A stretch of DNA of 64,000 nt from Lycium barbarum (GCF_019175385.1 NC_083341.1:61165800-61229799), one strand, 5' to 3'. Positions 22,855 to 34,413 are shown, counted from the first letter of the stretch. Made by a program: numbers and translations. The notes: generated by a model from the sequence alone, not told the origin.

Positions 22855-23260
22855 AGTCAGGATGGAAAGTATACTTTGATGGAGCAGTCAACTTTAAAGG
22901 ATAAGGAATCGGAGCCGTCTTGGTTTCAAACTCAGGGCAATATTATCCAGTGGTGGCCAAGTTAAGATTCAATTGCACCAACAACATGGCTGGATACGAA
23001 GCCTGTATCTTGGTAATTGGCGACTCGAATTTGCTAATTCATTAGCTTCGAGGAGAGTGGGCCGCTAAAAATGAAAAGATCATACCGTATGTTGGAATTG
23101 TGCAAAGATTGGCAGATTGGTTCCGAGAAGTCAAGTTCAAACACATACCGAGAACCCAGAATGAGTTTGTTGATCCATTGGCAACGATGGCATCTATGAT
23201 TCAGCATCTCGACAACAGCTACGTTGATCCTATCAAAATTGAAATCAGAAATCAACCAGC
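22855..23260 (+). pseudogene. Tat A second (archaeal-type) RNase H
   Basis: GWKVYFDGAVNFKG, a stop, GIGAVLVSNSGQYYPVVAK, then NNMAGYEACIL, fused by an in-frame deletion to VIGDSNLLIH. RGEWAAKNEKIIPY and FVDPLATMASMI complete it. A second, archaeal-like RNase H after the gypsy one is a known hallmark of the Tat lineage. The deletion of about 15 residues removes the helix between the Glu motif and the GDS motif. Confidence 0.75.
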
Positions 23261-24535
23261 CTACTGTGCTTTTGTAGAGGCTAAGGCTGATGGAAAACCT
23301 TGGTACGTTGACATTAAAATGTTCTTGGAGAAAGGAGAATATCTCGAAGAAATCACCTTAAATCAGAAGAAGACTATCAGGAAGTTAGCAAATGGTTTGT
23401 TCCTCAACAAGAATGTCCTGTACAAAAGAAATCTAGACTTGGGATTGCTTAGATGTGTTGACTCTGTCGAAGCTACCAAATTGATTGAAGAAGTGCATGC
23501 TGGAACCTGCGGACCTCACATGAATGGGTTCGTACTAGCAAAGAAAATCTTAAGAACAGGTTATTACTGGATGACTATGGAGAATGATTGTAGCAAATTT
23601 TTCCAAAAATGTCACAAGTGTCAGATTCATGGAGATTTGATAAAGGTTCCTCCAACAAAATTGAATGGTATGACGTCACCTTGGCCATTCGCCGCTTGGT
23701 GCATGGATGTCATAGGACCAATTGAGCCAGCTGCGTCAAACAAACATCATTTCATTTTGGTCGCCATAGACTACTTCACTAAGTGGGTGGAAGCAATATC
23801 TTATTCATCAGTAACCAAGAAAGTGGTCACATACTTTGTGCGCAACAACATCATATGTTGATTCGGCATCCCAAAATCAATCATAACAGATAATGGGGCT
23901 AATCTGAATAGCCACTTGATAAAAGACATGTGTGCGCAGTTTCAAATCACTCACCGAAATTCAACTGCATATCGGTCACAAATGAATGGGGCTGTAGAAG
24001 CCGCAAATAAAAACATCAAGAAAATCCTCCAAAAGATGATTGATAACTACAAAGACTAGCATGAATAATTCCCTTATACATGCACCACTGCCAGTACTTC
24101 AACTGGAGCCACCCCGTACCAGTTGCCGTATGGCACTGAAGCAGTAATACCAGCCGAAGTAGAGATCCCTTCACTTCGAATAATACAAGAAGCTGAGTTG
24201 GACGATGCAGAATTGATCCGCAAGAGATATGAGAAACTGACTCTCATAGATGAAAAGCGGACGATTGCTGTTTGTCGTGGTCAATTGTACCAACAAAGAA
24301 TGGCGCGAGCTTTCAACAAACATGTGAGAACTAGGGTGTTTCAAATCGGGCAATTGGTGCTCAAAAGAATATTCCCTAATCAAGAAAAATACAAAGGAAA
24401 GTTCGCACCAAATTGGCAAAGCCCTTATATGGTACGAAAGGCACTATCCGGAAGAGCCGTAGTACTTGCTGAAATAGATGGTCAAGAGTGGCCAAAAGCA
24501 ATAAATTCAGATGCCATCAAGAGATCCTATGTGTG
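23261..24535 (+). pseudogene. Tat A integrase
   Basis: The zinc domain starts at HAGTCGPHMNGF and ends CHKCQIHGD (about 23500-23640). In the core, MDVIGPIEPAASNKHHF carries the first Asp, IITDNGANLNSH the second, and NGAVEAANKNIKKIL the Glu. The C-terminal end is PNWQSPYMVRKALSGRAV with a stop after KRSYV at 24535. The stretch from 23100 to 23860 is open without stops. Three stops lie between 23861 and 24070 (TGA at about 23861, TAG at 24057 where Trp is expected, TAA at 24066). Confidence 0.85.
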
Positions 24536-24651
24536 AAGAAAAAGACAACTGCGAGGATTCATAGTTTCCATAGTTTAGATTTTCTTTAGTTGCATTCCCT
24601 TTGCTTGTAAGTTTGCATTTTTTTTAGAAAACCAAGTCCAAAATTATGTAT

Positions 24652-24880
24652 GAATTACGCAAAGACCTGATTCCCTATACTTATAAGGGGATACGTAGGC
24701 GCTTTTCCAAGCTAGGTCGCTTTAACCAAAAAATCCAAAATTATGTATGTTGAACTACGTCATGACCTGATTGCCATTTTGGGATACGTAGGCGCTCTTT
24801 TGAGTTCGGTCTCACCAAAAAATTCTAATATGTTTACCCGAACTACTTTTTGACCTGATTCCCGAAACGGGATACGTAGG
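24652..24880 (+). other. Tat A 3' UTR hairpin repeats (three copies)
   Basis: Three tandem copies at 24652-24700, 24752-24792 and 24840-24880, about 90-100 bp apart. Each has GAA(C/T)TAC, then GACCTGATT, an inner hairpin (TCCCG-AAA-CGGGA in the third), then GATACGTAGGCGC and a GAGTTCGGTC-like tail. CTAC and GTAG can pair outside the inner stem. Two relatives occur at 33965-34151 and two at 43459-43661. Confidence 0.75.
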
Positions 24881-26248
24881 CGCTCTCCCGAGCTCGATCA
24901 TTCCAAATAAAATTCTCAATAAACCTTAGGAAATCTCAGAAATGATTTAGCGAGAACACGAGTGTACGAAACGGTAACAAAGCACTCCCCAAGTAAAGTT
25001 TCTTTACGCTGAAAAGTTTGTTCATTTTGCAGAACACGAAGATTTTACATAAAGAAAATTTTAAGAATACTGAAGGATATAATCACGATACCAAAAGCTG
25101 GGTCTCCACTAAAAACAGATTTGGATTAAGGTATTGAGACCGTAGCCTAGACGTCGCATGGCTTGACTTGATACATTGGCTGAGTGGACGTCCAAAAATC
25201 TAAATTTAAAATGACGCGTTGATAGCGGGATTGAATGCCGTTATTCACAATCGAGTAAGTCCTTTTGGAAGATGTGAACCCTGTCGACAGGCGGGTATTC
25301 TTCCCCGGAGTCAAAAAAGGAAGTTGTAAGTCTTGCCACCGAGGTAAGCTTCATTCCTCAAAATGGCAATATGGATTTAATGACTATGTGTCAAAGGGGC
25401 TGAGTCGTCATCCATATATATAGCCAAAAATACGTAGCATAATTTCGAGGTTGATGTCCGCAATCGTTGAAATACGAATGTGATTCCTACATCAAGATTT
25501 GCGATCACTATTGCAGTCTATTTCAAGTGAACGTAATAATGGTTCAGGGATAGTGGTAGTCATGAAAAAAGGCTTTGCATTTGAATATGGAGTAGTTAAC
25601 TTGAAAATTCTGACTAAATGTTGTAATTCTGGACATAAGGGTTAGCGGTCATCATGAGAGGAATATGATACTGAACTCTGATGTGTAGTCTACATTTGGG
25701 TATTTTTTACTATAGGTGATGTTAGACCAACTAGCATGCCGCGGTCACCGTATGTGGATAACGGGACATGCGACACCAGATTTGGACAGTCATCGCGATA
25801 TGCAAACATGATGTGACACCAAATTTTCAAGGGTAGTAGATATCGTAAGAAACAAAACATGGCCCCGCACGAGAAAACATGGGTTTCATGATTGACATAT
25901 CGACTTACGAAAATGACAACCAGACTGGGGTGTGTAGGTTCGCAGAAATGCGGTATAGCCCGACCCACATCCCAATAGATGTTATCATTGAATGATGAGA
26001 ACATTTGAAAACGAAGAAAAAAAGAGTCGGTCGAAGTATCGTGATTATTATACAGAGTAGATCATTTTTTCAAATATACACGAAGAAACACACACTTGTA
26101 GGAGAAAAGAGAGAAGACGGACAAGCATTTGCGAGAAGCCGGATGTAATAGCGTAGGATGACTTCAATGTCAGCAAAATGGAAAAATACCATTCAGGTAT
26201 GGCTACATTAAAATGAAAATTTTCAAAAACTAACACGCAGGACTCAGC
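24881..26248 (+). other. Tat A long 3' UTR, no gene
   Basis: About 1.4 kb of non-coding sequence between the hairpin repeats and the inversion breakpoint. It contains words typical of this spacer, such as CTGGGTCTCCACTAA and GAGTGGACGTCC. I see no conserved reading frame on either strand. Confidence 0.6.
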
Positions 26249-26664
26249 ACCAAAACAAGGATAAAAAACAAAAAATAGAGAAAATATCTCTATTGCAAAG
26301 TTTAGGTTTGTGCTAAAAACGTGAATAGTGTTTAACAAAGAATAAGAACTCTTTATATAGGCCTAGGGTCTCTTCATTTATGACTACAAATCCCTATTCT
26401 ACTCTAGAAAAGAAATAACTAAAAACAAGGAAAGTAAAATCCCTATTCTACAAGGAAAGGGGAAAGTAAAACCTACTAGAAAAAGGAAAACAACTGATCC
26501 TAATTTAAGAAGGAAATAATTTTAACTTGGCTTCTTGGGCTTGAAATCATCCTTGGGCTTCTTGAATTTGAAGACAAGTCCACATACCAATTCTTGGGTT
26601 CACAAGAGCTTGTTCTTGACGCCTTAAATAACAAAAGCCCAATATAACTTCTTGATTTTCATCA
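26249..26664 (-). repeat. CRM-like 5' LTR, first half (displaced by inversion)
   Basis: The minus strand starts TGATGAAAATCAAG at 26664 and is colinear with 39158-39571 of the 3' LTR. It includes the TATA box TATATAAAG (about 26351-26358). It ends at GTTTTGGT, where the 3' LTR continues for about 14 bases before the point at which the other half begins (34414). On the outside is TAAGT (26665-26669 in reverse), the element's duplication. Confidence 0.9.
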
Positions 26665-26669
26665 ACTTA

Positions 26670-26929
26670 TCAATTCCTTTTTGAGAGGGGTATCTAGGTG
26701 TGCACTTATTCTCATCTCTTTGACATCCTCTTCATCACCTAGTTTTATGGCTTCTGTTTCGTCCAGGTTCGGCTTCTGCTCATTATCCAATTGGTCTATT
26801 TCCCCTGTGAGACCCTCGGGTAGCATTATGGTCTCGTCGTATTCCTCTTATTCTTCTTCATCTATGCTGCCCGACTCATCCGTTTCGCAACATGTCATGA
26901 CATTTAAGGTTACTTTATTGTTTTTATTA
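26670..26929 (-). pseudogene. Tat C linker before RT
   Basis: Minus strand, directly after the putative acceptor: NVMTCCETDESGSIDEEE, a stop, then ETIMLPEGLTGEID, NLDETEAIKLGDEE and RISAHLDTPLKKELI. It aligns with the Tat A linker after 21198 (NVMTCYKTS, ETEAVNLGNEE, RISVHL). The protein is cut here by the CRM-like insertion. Confidence 0.75.
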
Positions 26930-27176
26930 CTGAAAACAAAATCAAGGCGAAATATGTTAGTATAACACATGCATGCAACAAATAAAACATTTTTAATAAA
27001 CTGAGACTTTTATTAATTTAAAAATATTTAGGAGTACAAACTGTGGTCCTGGCTTAGGTCAAGCCATTTTCGTTTTTGAAAAAATTACGAGGTATGTAAG
27101 TGACAAAGAGGGTGAGTAATCGGGCCTCAACCGATTATCCCTATTTTCAAAAATAAATTCATCTTTCTCTACCGAA
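26930..27176 (-). other. Tat C putative intron or spacer
   Basis: Minus strand non-coding spacer ending TTTTGTTTTCAG at 26930. Shared words with the Tat A spacer (CGAAAATGGCT, and a TTTGTACT region) show they are homologous. Confidence 0.5.
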
Positions 27177-27353
27177 GAGCCAGTAGCAGGTTAGAGGTCC
27201 AGTTGGACAGCTACTCGCCTGGTTCTGCCTCTCTGATGCCAGGGGCTTCAGTACATTCTTCCAGAATTGCAGAGCAATCTTCCTCTTGGAATAGCATCCT
27301 TATCCCTTCTTCAATGTCAACATCTTCAAGCATAGGTATTCTGTGGGGGAATG
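27177..27353 (-). pseudogene. Tat C end of protease region
   Basis: Minus strand: DVDIEEGIRMLFQEEDCSAI, then AEPGE, a stop and LSNWTSNLLL. This matches the last part of the Tat A frame (EEGLRMLFWEEECAAI, AEPGEITNEWTSTLL). Everything upstream in this protein was displaced by the insertion of Tat A, whose 3' LTR ends next to it at 27359. Confidence 0.78.
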
Positions 27354-27358
27354 ACTGG

Positions 27359-30300
27359 TGTAGCGGTTTTATTTTTTTCAATTCGCATTTGCACTTGCCT
27401 CATTTAAAAAGGAAGGTGTCCCGGGAAAGTATGGTTATCAATCATACCGGGAATAAGGAAAAAATATACTTCTACGTAATGGTACTCTAAATGGCAACCT
27501 ACTTTTTAAGAAATTAGGAAAAACCGAGTCGAAAAAGTTTCATTTAAAACAACTATTTTATGATTATTTTAAAAGAAACCTAATCTACACAGAGTCTAGG
27601 TAAGGGTTCTGGTAATCCCTCGGGAAAGGTGTTAGGCACTCCGGTATTAAGGATCCGCTCAATTGTGGTTTACCGACGGGTTCTAATAATATGTTCATAT
27701 AGATATAAATTGGTTGTCATAAAAATAGTTTTGTTTTATACTTCCACAAATAAAATTTAGTCTTTCATCCAAAAACGCCTCTTTTCAAGAATCAAAGGTG
27801 GTAAAATTTTGCCCAAAACTGGCATTTTTGGGTGTTGGACTAGAACATTTAGGCTAATACCCGAAGGCTCTTAGCCTAAGTAGGACTCTATGTAAGTCCA
27901 CTCAAAAAATAGTTTTGAAACAATATTTTGGAGTATATGAAAATAGTTGTAAGAAAATAATTTAGATACACTATTGTAGTCCATATAATATTCTACATAC
28001 ATATTGTCCATTTTTTATTGTATCCTTTGCTAAGTTTTAGTCAAATTTTATTTTTTAAACTTAAGTCTAAATGATCATATTAGTCTCACAAGTTTTGTCC
28101 AAATCTGTCCACGCGTCCAAGTCCATAGGGTTTTATAAATGTTCAAATCAGTCTCACATTTTACATAGTCGACCGATTTTGTCCTTTAATCAAATCAGTC
28201 CCAATTTGCATTTAAAGTCTCAAAATTAGTCTTGATTTTTGTAGTAAACTCATTTTGGCAACTCTAAAATACGACAATCTCATAAGGATTCCAATTGACA
28301 TAATAATTGCACAAACAATAACTTAAAAAGCGTAATTAAAGGAGATAGAGAATCTAGGCCGACCAAGCCCAAATAGAAAATGTTTATGCGATCGGGTTCA
28401 TCTTAATTCCAACGTATGCTCCATTCTCCAAATTGGGGTTGACTCGATCTATTGCATGTTGATGGGCCTCATGAAAGCCCATCAACAGGTTTTGGAGGGT
28501 AAAAAATGCAAGAGGGCATATTTGACATTAGTATTCATTCGATAATTAAATTTAAATGCGAAAATTAAACTAAGTTAATTATTACAAAGAAAAAATATGA
28601 ATTATTACCATATTGGGCCATTGCCCCTTAACAGTTAACAGATAATTATAAATAAACAGCAGCCCAATTGGTTAATCAGGCCCAAAGTAGCAAAGATGGT
28701 AAGGTAGAGACGTTCAATCAACTAGAGGCCTATTATCAGAGCCCAGAAAAACCTTCCTCTCAACTTTTCTAAGTGTGGAAATCAAATATACTTGATATAC
28801 AGTCTAATATACATCTCCCCAACCCCATTTCTTTAAATTTTCTAAGTATAATTCTCAAGATATACGTGAATATACCTCCTATAGGCTTGTTTTTCTAAGA
28901 TTTTCCTAAGTGTAGGGCCTTGGTATACCAAATATACCACTGATATACCTGGATATAGAGGGCAAATCCTCCTGGAAAGGGGCATACCCTTCTATATCCA
29001 GCTAATCCCACATATATAATACACATCATTCTAATTTTTTAACCTCTAAATTCAATAAAACAATCAAGCAAGTAATACAAATCAAGGTTAAAAAAAATGA
29101 AGTCATCACAGCAAGACATGGAAGGCCACAGATCTCAGCAAAGTCAAGCAGATAGTACATCACATAGCATCTAACAACTAATATATGTGGCAACAAATTG
29201 TGGCAGTTTTATGAAAGAACAATGCATAATGTCAAGCAGGTTTTCAAGAGTCATTCTTATCAAATTTCAATGTTAAAGAGTCTAGTTTCAAGCCACCAAA
29301 GGTTTCAAATTCTCAGAATGATTGAAGCTCTACTCAAGTTCAAAATAATAAATCATGGAAATCAGAAGAATTTTAGTCAAGTGCAGCCAACCCTTGAGGG
29401 CACTTGTCAGAGTTTAAGAGTGGCACATTTTAAACCAAGTCTCACATGGAAAAACTACACAGAGTTAGGCAGTTGACTCAAGTTTATAAGATGACAAGAG
29501 ATTCTCAAATGGTACTGCAGGTGGAAATCAAGCAGTTCCAAGTAGGAAAAAACACTAGAAACCAATTCATACAAGATCATTCACAATCCAGTTCATTTAA
29601 GACCTAAGTTGTCTTAATGAATCAACTAGGTGAGCTATGATTACAACTGTCTTTTTAAACTATTTTTCTACTTCAGAGTACCATCATCTACATTTTTAGC
29701 AATCTAGGGATTTTAAGTTAAGTGACAATGCTAGTCTTACTGTTTTAAGAACTTAGACAGGTGAGTCAACTCATAGTAGCAGGATGTTCTCAAAGGTTTA
29801 TTTACACACTCAGCAAAACTCACATTCATTAAGTAAGGATATCTAGTTTACCAGGCAAGAATGAATCAGAGTCCACTTAACTAAGCAAATAAACTATGAT
29901 ATGCCCAATGTGGCTATATAAGGATATAAAAACATAGAAATTTGGTAAAAAAACACACAGAAGTCACAGAATTAAGCAGCACCATTGTAGCTTCTCACAA
30001 GGACAACAAACAAGGGTAACACACCAGAATAAAGACAAAGCAATGCCAAGCCAAGGGATGAACAGGGTACACAGGGCACATCATAATGTCCCAGGTCAAA
30101 AATATTGATCAATATGGTCATATGAGTCACAACAAAGGGAGATTTAAGGTTGAATACTTGGTATCAAGCCCTGTCGAAGGCTATGGGGTGCATGTTATTC
30201 AATTTAGATTCAGAATGTTACATTAAGATATGATAGGGCATGATCAAAATATAGAGAGAAATTATTTGGATCAAAGAATTAATCAAGTGGAAGGAAAGAA

Positions 30301-33300
30301 AACAAGAAACAGACTCCACACCTAATCTTTTAGAGTACATGTTTTAGTCTTTGTATAGGCTTTCCTATGCTCAACCTCTATGTAATTTACAATGTATATG
30401 ATATCCAAAACCGTGACCAAGAACCAATTTAGAAGAGCACAAGTCATGAAGACAAATCCCAATGTGCAAATATAATCATAGGTCTTCCTAGTTCTACTAA
30501 CGAAGATCAACAAGTCTTCAAATTCAAACCTCAAGTGAAATCAATAATCAAAGAGATGGAGTGAGGATTCGACAGCTTAGGAATTCATTTTTTAAGTCAA
30601 CAAAGTTTAAATTAGTGCAAGGAACCATTCTTTATGTTCATTTACTATCAACAGGTCATCTCAGAAGCAACAGAGAGGACCAAAGTCATTTTAGGCCACT
30701 TTTGGCTTAAAGGTCTGAGTATGGTCGAAAGAAATGGCTAAGATTCAACTAATTCATTCCCATAACTACACAAACAAGAAAAAGCATAGATGGAATCTTA
30801 AATAGGATTCAAAAAATCACAGCAAGGATAAAAAGAGACCTGATACTATCATAGATTCAGTCTAACACATTAGGTATAGTTTAATTTCAAACAACCAAAT
30901 AAGGGCAAGATGCCTAAGGAGCAGCCTCAGATCTCATAAGCAAATAGCAAGGGAAGTATATCACAAAAAGCAAGTATCACCCTTGATCTTCTAGAATAGC
31001 TTTTAGTTTTAGTTTAGATTCTTTACACCTAGCCTTGTTAGATGATCACATTAAGTAAAGGGAACCAAGTAGGCTTTAACAACTCCGTGTATTAATACAA
31101 ATCATAAGTGGCAAAAACAATCATGGACATTGCATACAAGTAACTATTATGAGTCAAGATCAATGGTCTGTAAGGCACAAGCAGATCAAAAGTGAAAAGG
31201 AACTCCAGGCAGGAATAGTGATAAGTCCCAAAAAAAAAAAAAAAAACAAGAGTACAACCAAAGAGTTCATGACACTGTCCTAGGTGTAGTATATGATTTA
31301 CTATCCAAGACTAGTTCAAACAGATCAACAAGGATCAAGTTACTAACATTACAGGGAAGTTAAGTGAAAGCAGGATCATTCAAGCATAGTTCCAGCTTTT
31401 AAAACTCATTTTTCCGTCTACCAGGTGATTGTGATAGGTAAGAGAGATTAGGAAAATTATAGGCAATGTCAGTAGAAGGAGGGTTCAATACACAAATGAC
31501 AAGTCACATAGATACTGTACACAAATAGCAAATAGGACACAAGATGGAAATAAGGCAACATTCCCAACAACACTGATCTTTTCCCAAATTTCTTATCACA
31601 TTTTTTAGTCAAGAAACACAAGCTTTTCTTTTATAATCTAGACTATGTTAAGTAGGTATGAAATCTCTGTCCTTTGGACTAGAACCACTATGTAGGATGA
31701 TCAAAACTCAGAAAAAACTCAATAGCTACCATTTAATGAGAAACCTTATAATCTAATGAGAATGATAACAACACAATCAGAATAAAAAAATAAAACAAAA
31801 AGAACATCTTAAGAACCCTTAACTGCAAAACTACAGCTCATAGGAATCCACATAAACAAACTTATTCTTTAGAAAATCCAATGTAACAGTGGACCATAAA
31901 CAAAAACAGACTCTCCTTCCTTATTTAGAACCCTTTCACATATTAATATCTACCAACAACACTACAAATTGCACATAACTACCCTTATATCAGAATTTAA
32001 GAAAAGATCTTAGACTCATATATTCAAACATTTCTTCCTATCTTTGAACTAATATGTTAATGATATCCATTTAGCCTATCATAATCTAATACTCAGTTCA
32101 TTTAACAACTAAAAATGATAAAACAAGCTCAGAAACAGTAATACTAAACACTAGACTAATCATTCATAGTATTCCAAATGGCAAAAAGATTTAAACAAAA
32201 CACTTCATAACTAGAAATAGAAAAGAAAAAGAAGTAGAACAGGATTTTACCTTTTTTTGAGGCAGCCTAAAGATCAAAATGGACAGATTCAATCAACTTT
32301 CAAACACCAACACTTAAAACCTCTTAAAACAACCTTTCTTTTCAAAACCTTGTATAATGTGCGTATATTATAACTACATATGTCTTATAGCATTCTCAAA
32401 GTAGTCTATTTGTAGTATCTAGGTAGTGTATATAAGATATATATTTTGGTCTTTTCTAGTGTATATGAGTAATAGGAGAGTTATATATTTTGAGTGTTTA
32501 GGATTTTAGCTAAAAGGTTTGGATCCCCTAAAAATGGCACAAATGCCTTCTATTTATAGTAAACAATTAGGGTTTTAGGGACAAAAGAGGGAAAATCCCT
32601 CATCAAAACTGATTTCCCCCCAAAATCCCCTAATTTCCATATTACAAAATTTAAAAACGAGTAAAGGACCTGATTTTTCTCTCAGCATTGTACTACCTTA
32701 TCCTTTACTTAACAAGAATCAGAAAACTTCCAATGGGTAGTACTAAAATACACACAAAAATATTCAATAAATTCCCAAATACTAGGATGGTACAGTGAGT
32801 CACACAAACAACAAAAATTAGTACACTACAATGTTCACACAGTACACTAACAGATAGAATCCACAAAATTCCCTTAACCAATTCAAACGTTTGGAATTTT
32901 CCCCTTTATTTCTCCTCATTTGTGTGTCATGGTGCCAAGATAACAGCAGGCTCAAAGGCCCCTGTCCATGGCTCCCATGTCACGGGGAAAACAAGAGTAA
33001 CTTCCCAATTTAGGGTTTCGAATTGAACATGAAAACCCGATTAAAACTAAAAATAAAACCTGTCATTAGTAATAGGAGAACAAGGGGAGCGAAACCCCCC
33101 AAGAGTTTGCTTGAATGCAGCCATGAAATGGCTACGATGAAGATCGAAGAAGAACTCAACTCTAAATTGCCATTGCTGGCCAAGAGAAAGGGAAAGATGA
33201 TCAGTTCCACCAAATAAACGAGGGGGGCAAAAGTTATCTCTTGTTAACTTTGGTCCCTTTTAAATATATAGTGCCCCCCCCCCCCCCCCAAATGCCTTAA

Positions 33301-33823
33301 AAAGGTTTAAAAAGGCCCCTCAGGTTTAAAAATATTTTCTTAAAGGACCCTGTGCACAATTTTAAAAAATAATAATACCGAACTTTGTCAAACTACATAT
33401 TTGTCTAGAACGCCTTCGTAGACCCGTTTTCAGTAAATTTCAAATTTGGAATATGTCGTTTTAAAATACAAGCATTAATATAAGCCCAATATTGACATAG
33501 TTCCAGATAATTTTTAAGGATGTGGAAAATTGCAATCAAAATGAGCCATAATTCATATGTCGTTTTTTAATTAAAAGTTTTCCCAAGTTAGACAGAACGG
33601 GATATGTATCTTCTTTTCAAATCACGTTAGTGAAAGTAAATAACTCGTAATTTCTTGTAATTGTTAATTTTTATGAAAAATAATAATTAAACGACAATTT
33701 TTGCAATTTCCTCAGGGTTTTTAAATTTTTTGAAATTTTAAGGGTATCCTTGCACCGTCTTGGACTCGAAAATTTTGAAAAATTAAAATACGCATTTTAT
33801 GAGGTGAAAATTAGCTGTCAACA
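27359..33823 (-). repeat. Tat A 3' LTR, about 6.5 kb (inverted)
   Basis: Sense start TGTTGACAGC at 33823 follows a polypurine tract; sense end CCGCTACA is at 27359. The length fits Ogre-type LTRs. It contains the word GGATCCTTAATACCGG near its sense end, shared in varied form with the Tat C LTR (62410-62430), a TATA box at 32551-32560, a run of A near 31230 and a run of C near 33272. I see no gene in it. A smaller insertion hidden inside cannot be excluded. Confidence 0.75.
32551..32560 (-). promoter_or_regulatory. TATA box of Tat A LTR
   Basis: The sense (minus) strand reads ACTATAAATAGAAGG within the LTR, a good plant TATA context. It is the best core promoter candidate in this LTR. Confidence 0.5.
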
Positions 33824-33837
33824 ATTTCCCCTTCGAA
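33824..33837 (-). other. Tat A polypurine tract
   Basis: The minus strand reads TTCGAAGGGGAAAT directly before the LTR start TGTTGACA. The matching place in Tat C reads GAAGGGGCAGT. Confidence 0.75.
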
Positions 33838-33964
33838 CTTCAAGGATTGCAAGGATATCCTTGAGCTACGAATTTGACAAATATAATTTTTACCGAATAA
33901 AAGAAATTACAGCTCTTCTTGCGCAAGATTTCGGAAGTATGGCCGAACCCCGATTTTTAGGATT

Positions 33965-34151
33965 CCTACATATCTCAGGCTAAATGAGAATTCAGGCCGT
34001 TTGTAGTTCTGACTCTATGAGGACCGTGAAATAAAGATTTTTCTTGAAATTATCTCGAGGTGTCCCGAGATAATTATAGGAATATGGCCAAGCCTTGAAA
34101 TTTGAGTAGCCTACATATCCCTAGCTTTGGGAATCAGGCCAATTGTAGTTC
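33965..34151 (-). other. Tat A 3' UTR hairpin repeats, last two copies (inverted)
   Basis: Minus strand copies at 34151-34110 (CTAC, CCTGAT, TCCC-loop-GGGA, GTAGG) and 34009-33965 (CTAC, CCTGAAT, TCTCA-loop-TGAGA, GTAGG). They pair off with the Tat C copies at 43459-43500 and 43617-43661. Confidence 0.75.
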
Positions 34152-34413
34152 GACTCGATAGCCCGAAAAGGAATACCCCTTTATGTGGGAACCCCTTTGG
34201 CTATTTCCGGTTGAAAACTCAAACCGAAGGTGGTTTTTTTTTTTTTTTTTTGAAAGGATTTATTAGTGTTGGTGCTTGAAGTGATCTCCAATCTCTGGTG
34301 TAGAAATCTTGACTCTAATATACAGTTCTTGACCGTCTGCCCAAGAAAAGTTTCACGTATGTTCCGCATGTTTTGAATCCGGCTTTCGCCTTCCATCTTT
34401 GGTAGCTTCTAGC

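Larger units (their letters stand above)
20322..26248 (+). mobile_element. Tat A, 3' internal part
   Basis: Tat A resumes immediately after the GGGAT duplication with protease codons DQEVVIHG. It then carries a G-patch-like motif, an intron-like spacer, RT, two RNase H domains, integrase and a long 3' UTR. The 3' UTR stops at 26248, the left inversion breakpoint. Its remaining 590 bp, polypurine tract and 3' LTR are in reverse at 34413 down to 27359. Confidence 0.87.
26665..27358 (-). mobile_element. Tat C, protease end to start of RT (inverted piece)
   Basis: A minus-strand piece of a second Tat element, closely related to Tat A, lying between the Tat A LTR end (27359) and the CRM-like LTR start. 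It holds the end of the protease region, the intron-like spacer and the first RT linker codons. The frame breaks at ISAHLDTPLKKELI at the TAAGT duplication and resumes at 42482 on the plus strand with SLLR, a stop and YVDVFAW. The match across the break shows one original reading frame. Confidence 0.85.
26249..34413. other. Inverted block of about 8.2 kb
   Basis: Everything between 26249 and 34413 reads in reverse relative to its surroundings: the first half of the CRM-like 5' LTR, the Tat C protease-to-RT piece, the whole Tat A 3' LTR, and the last 590 bp of Tat A's 3' UTR. Flipping it joins LTR half 26249-26664 to half 34414-34782 with about 14 bases lost, and joins Tat A's 3' UTR. The breakpoints carry TCAGC (left) and GCTGA (right), an inverted microhomology. 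Confidence 0.85.

Noticed and set aside
24652..24880. Spaced repeats resembling a CRISPR array
   Set aside because: Repeat units diverge from each other, spacers are not constant, and the context is a plant retrotransposon 3' UTR. The hairpin explanation fits better.
29198..29476. Frame of 92 codons in the A-rich stretch
   Set aside because: Within the Tat A LTR on the antisense strand of the element, no domain, no promoter context.
33010..33217. Overlapping frames on both strands with a hydrophobic stretch
   Set aside because: Lie inside the Tat A LTR, short, no family resemblance.
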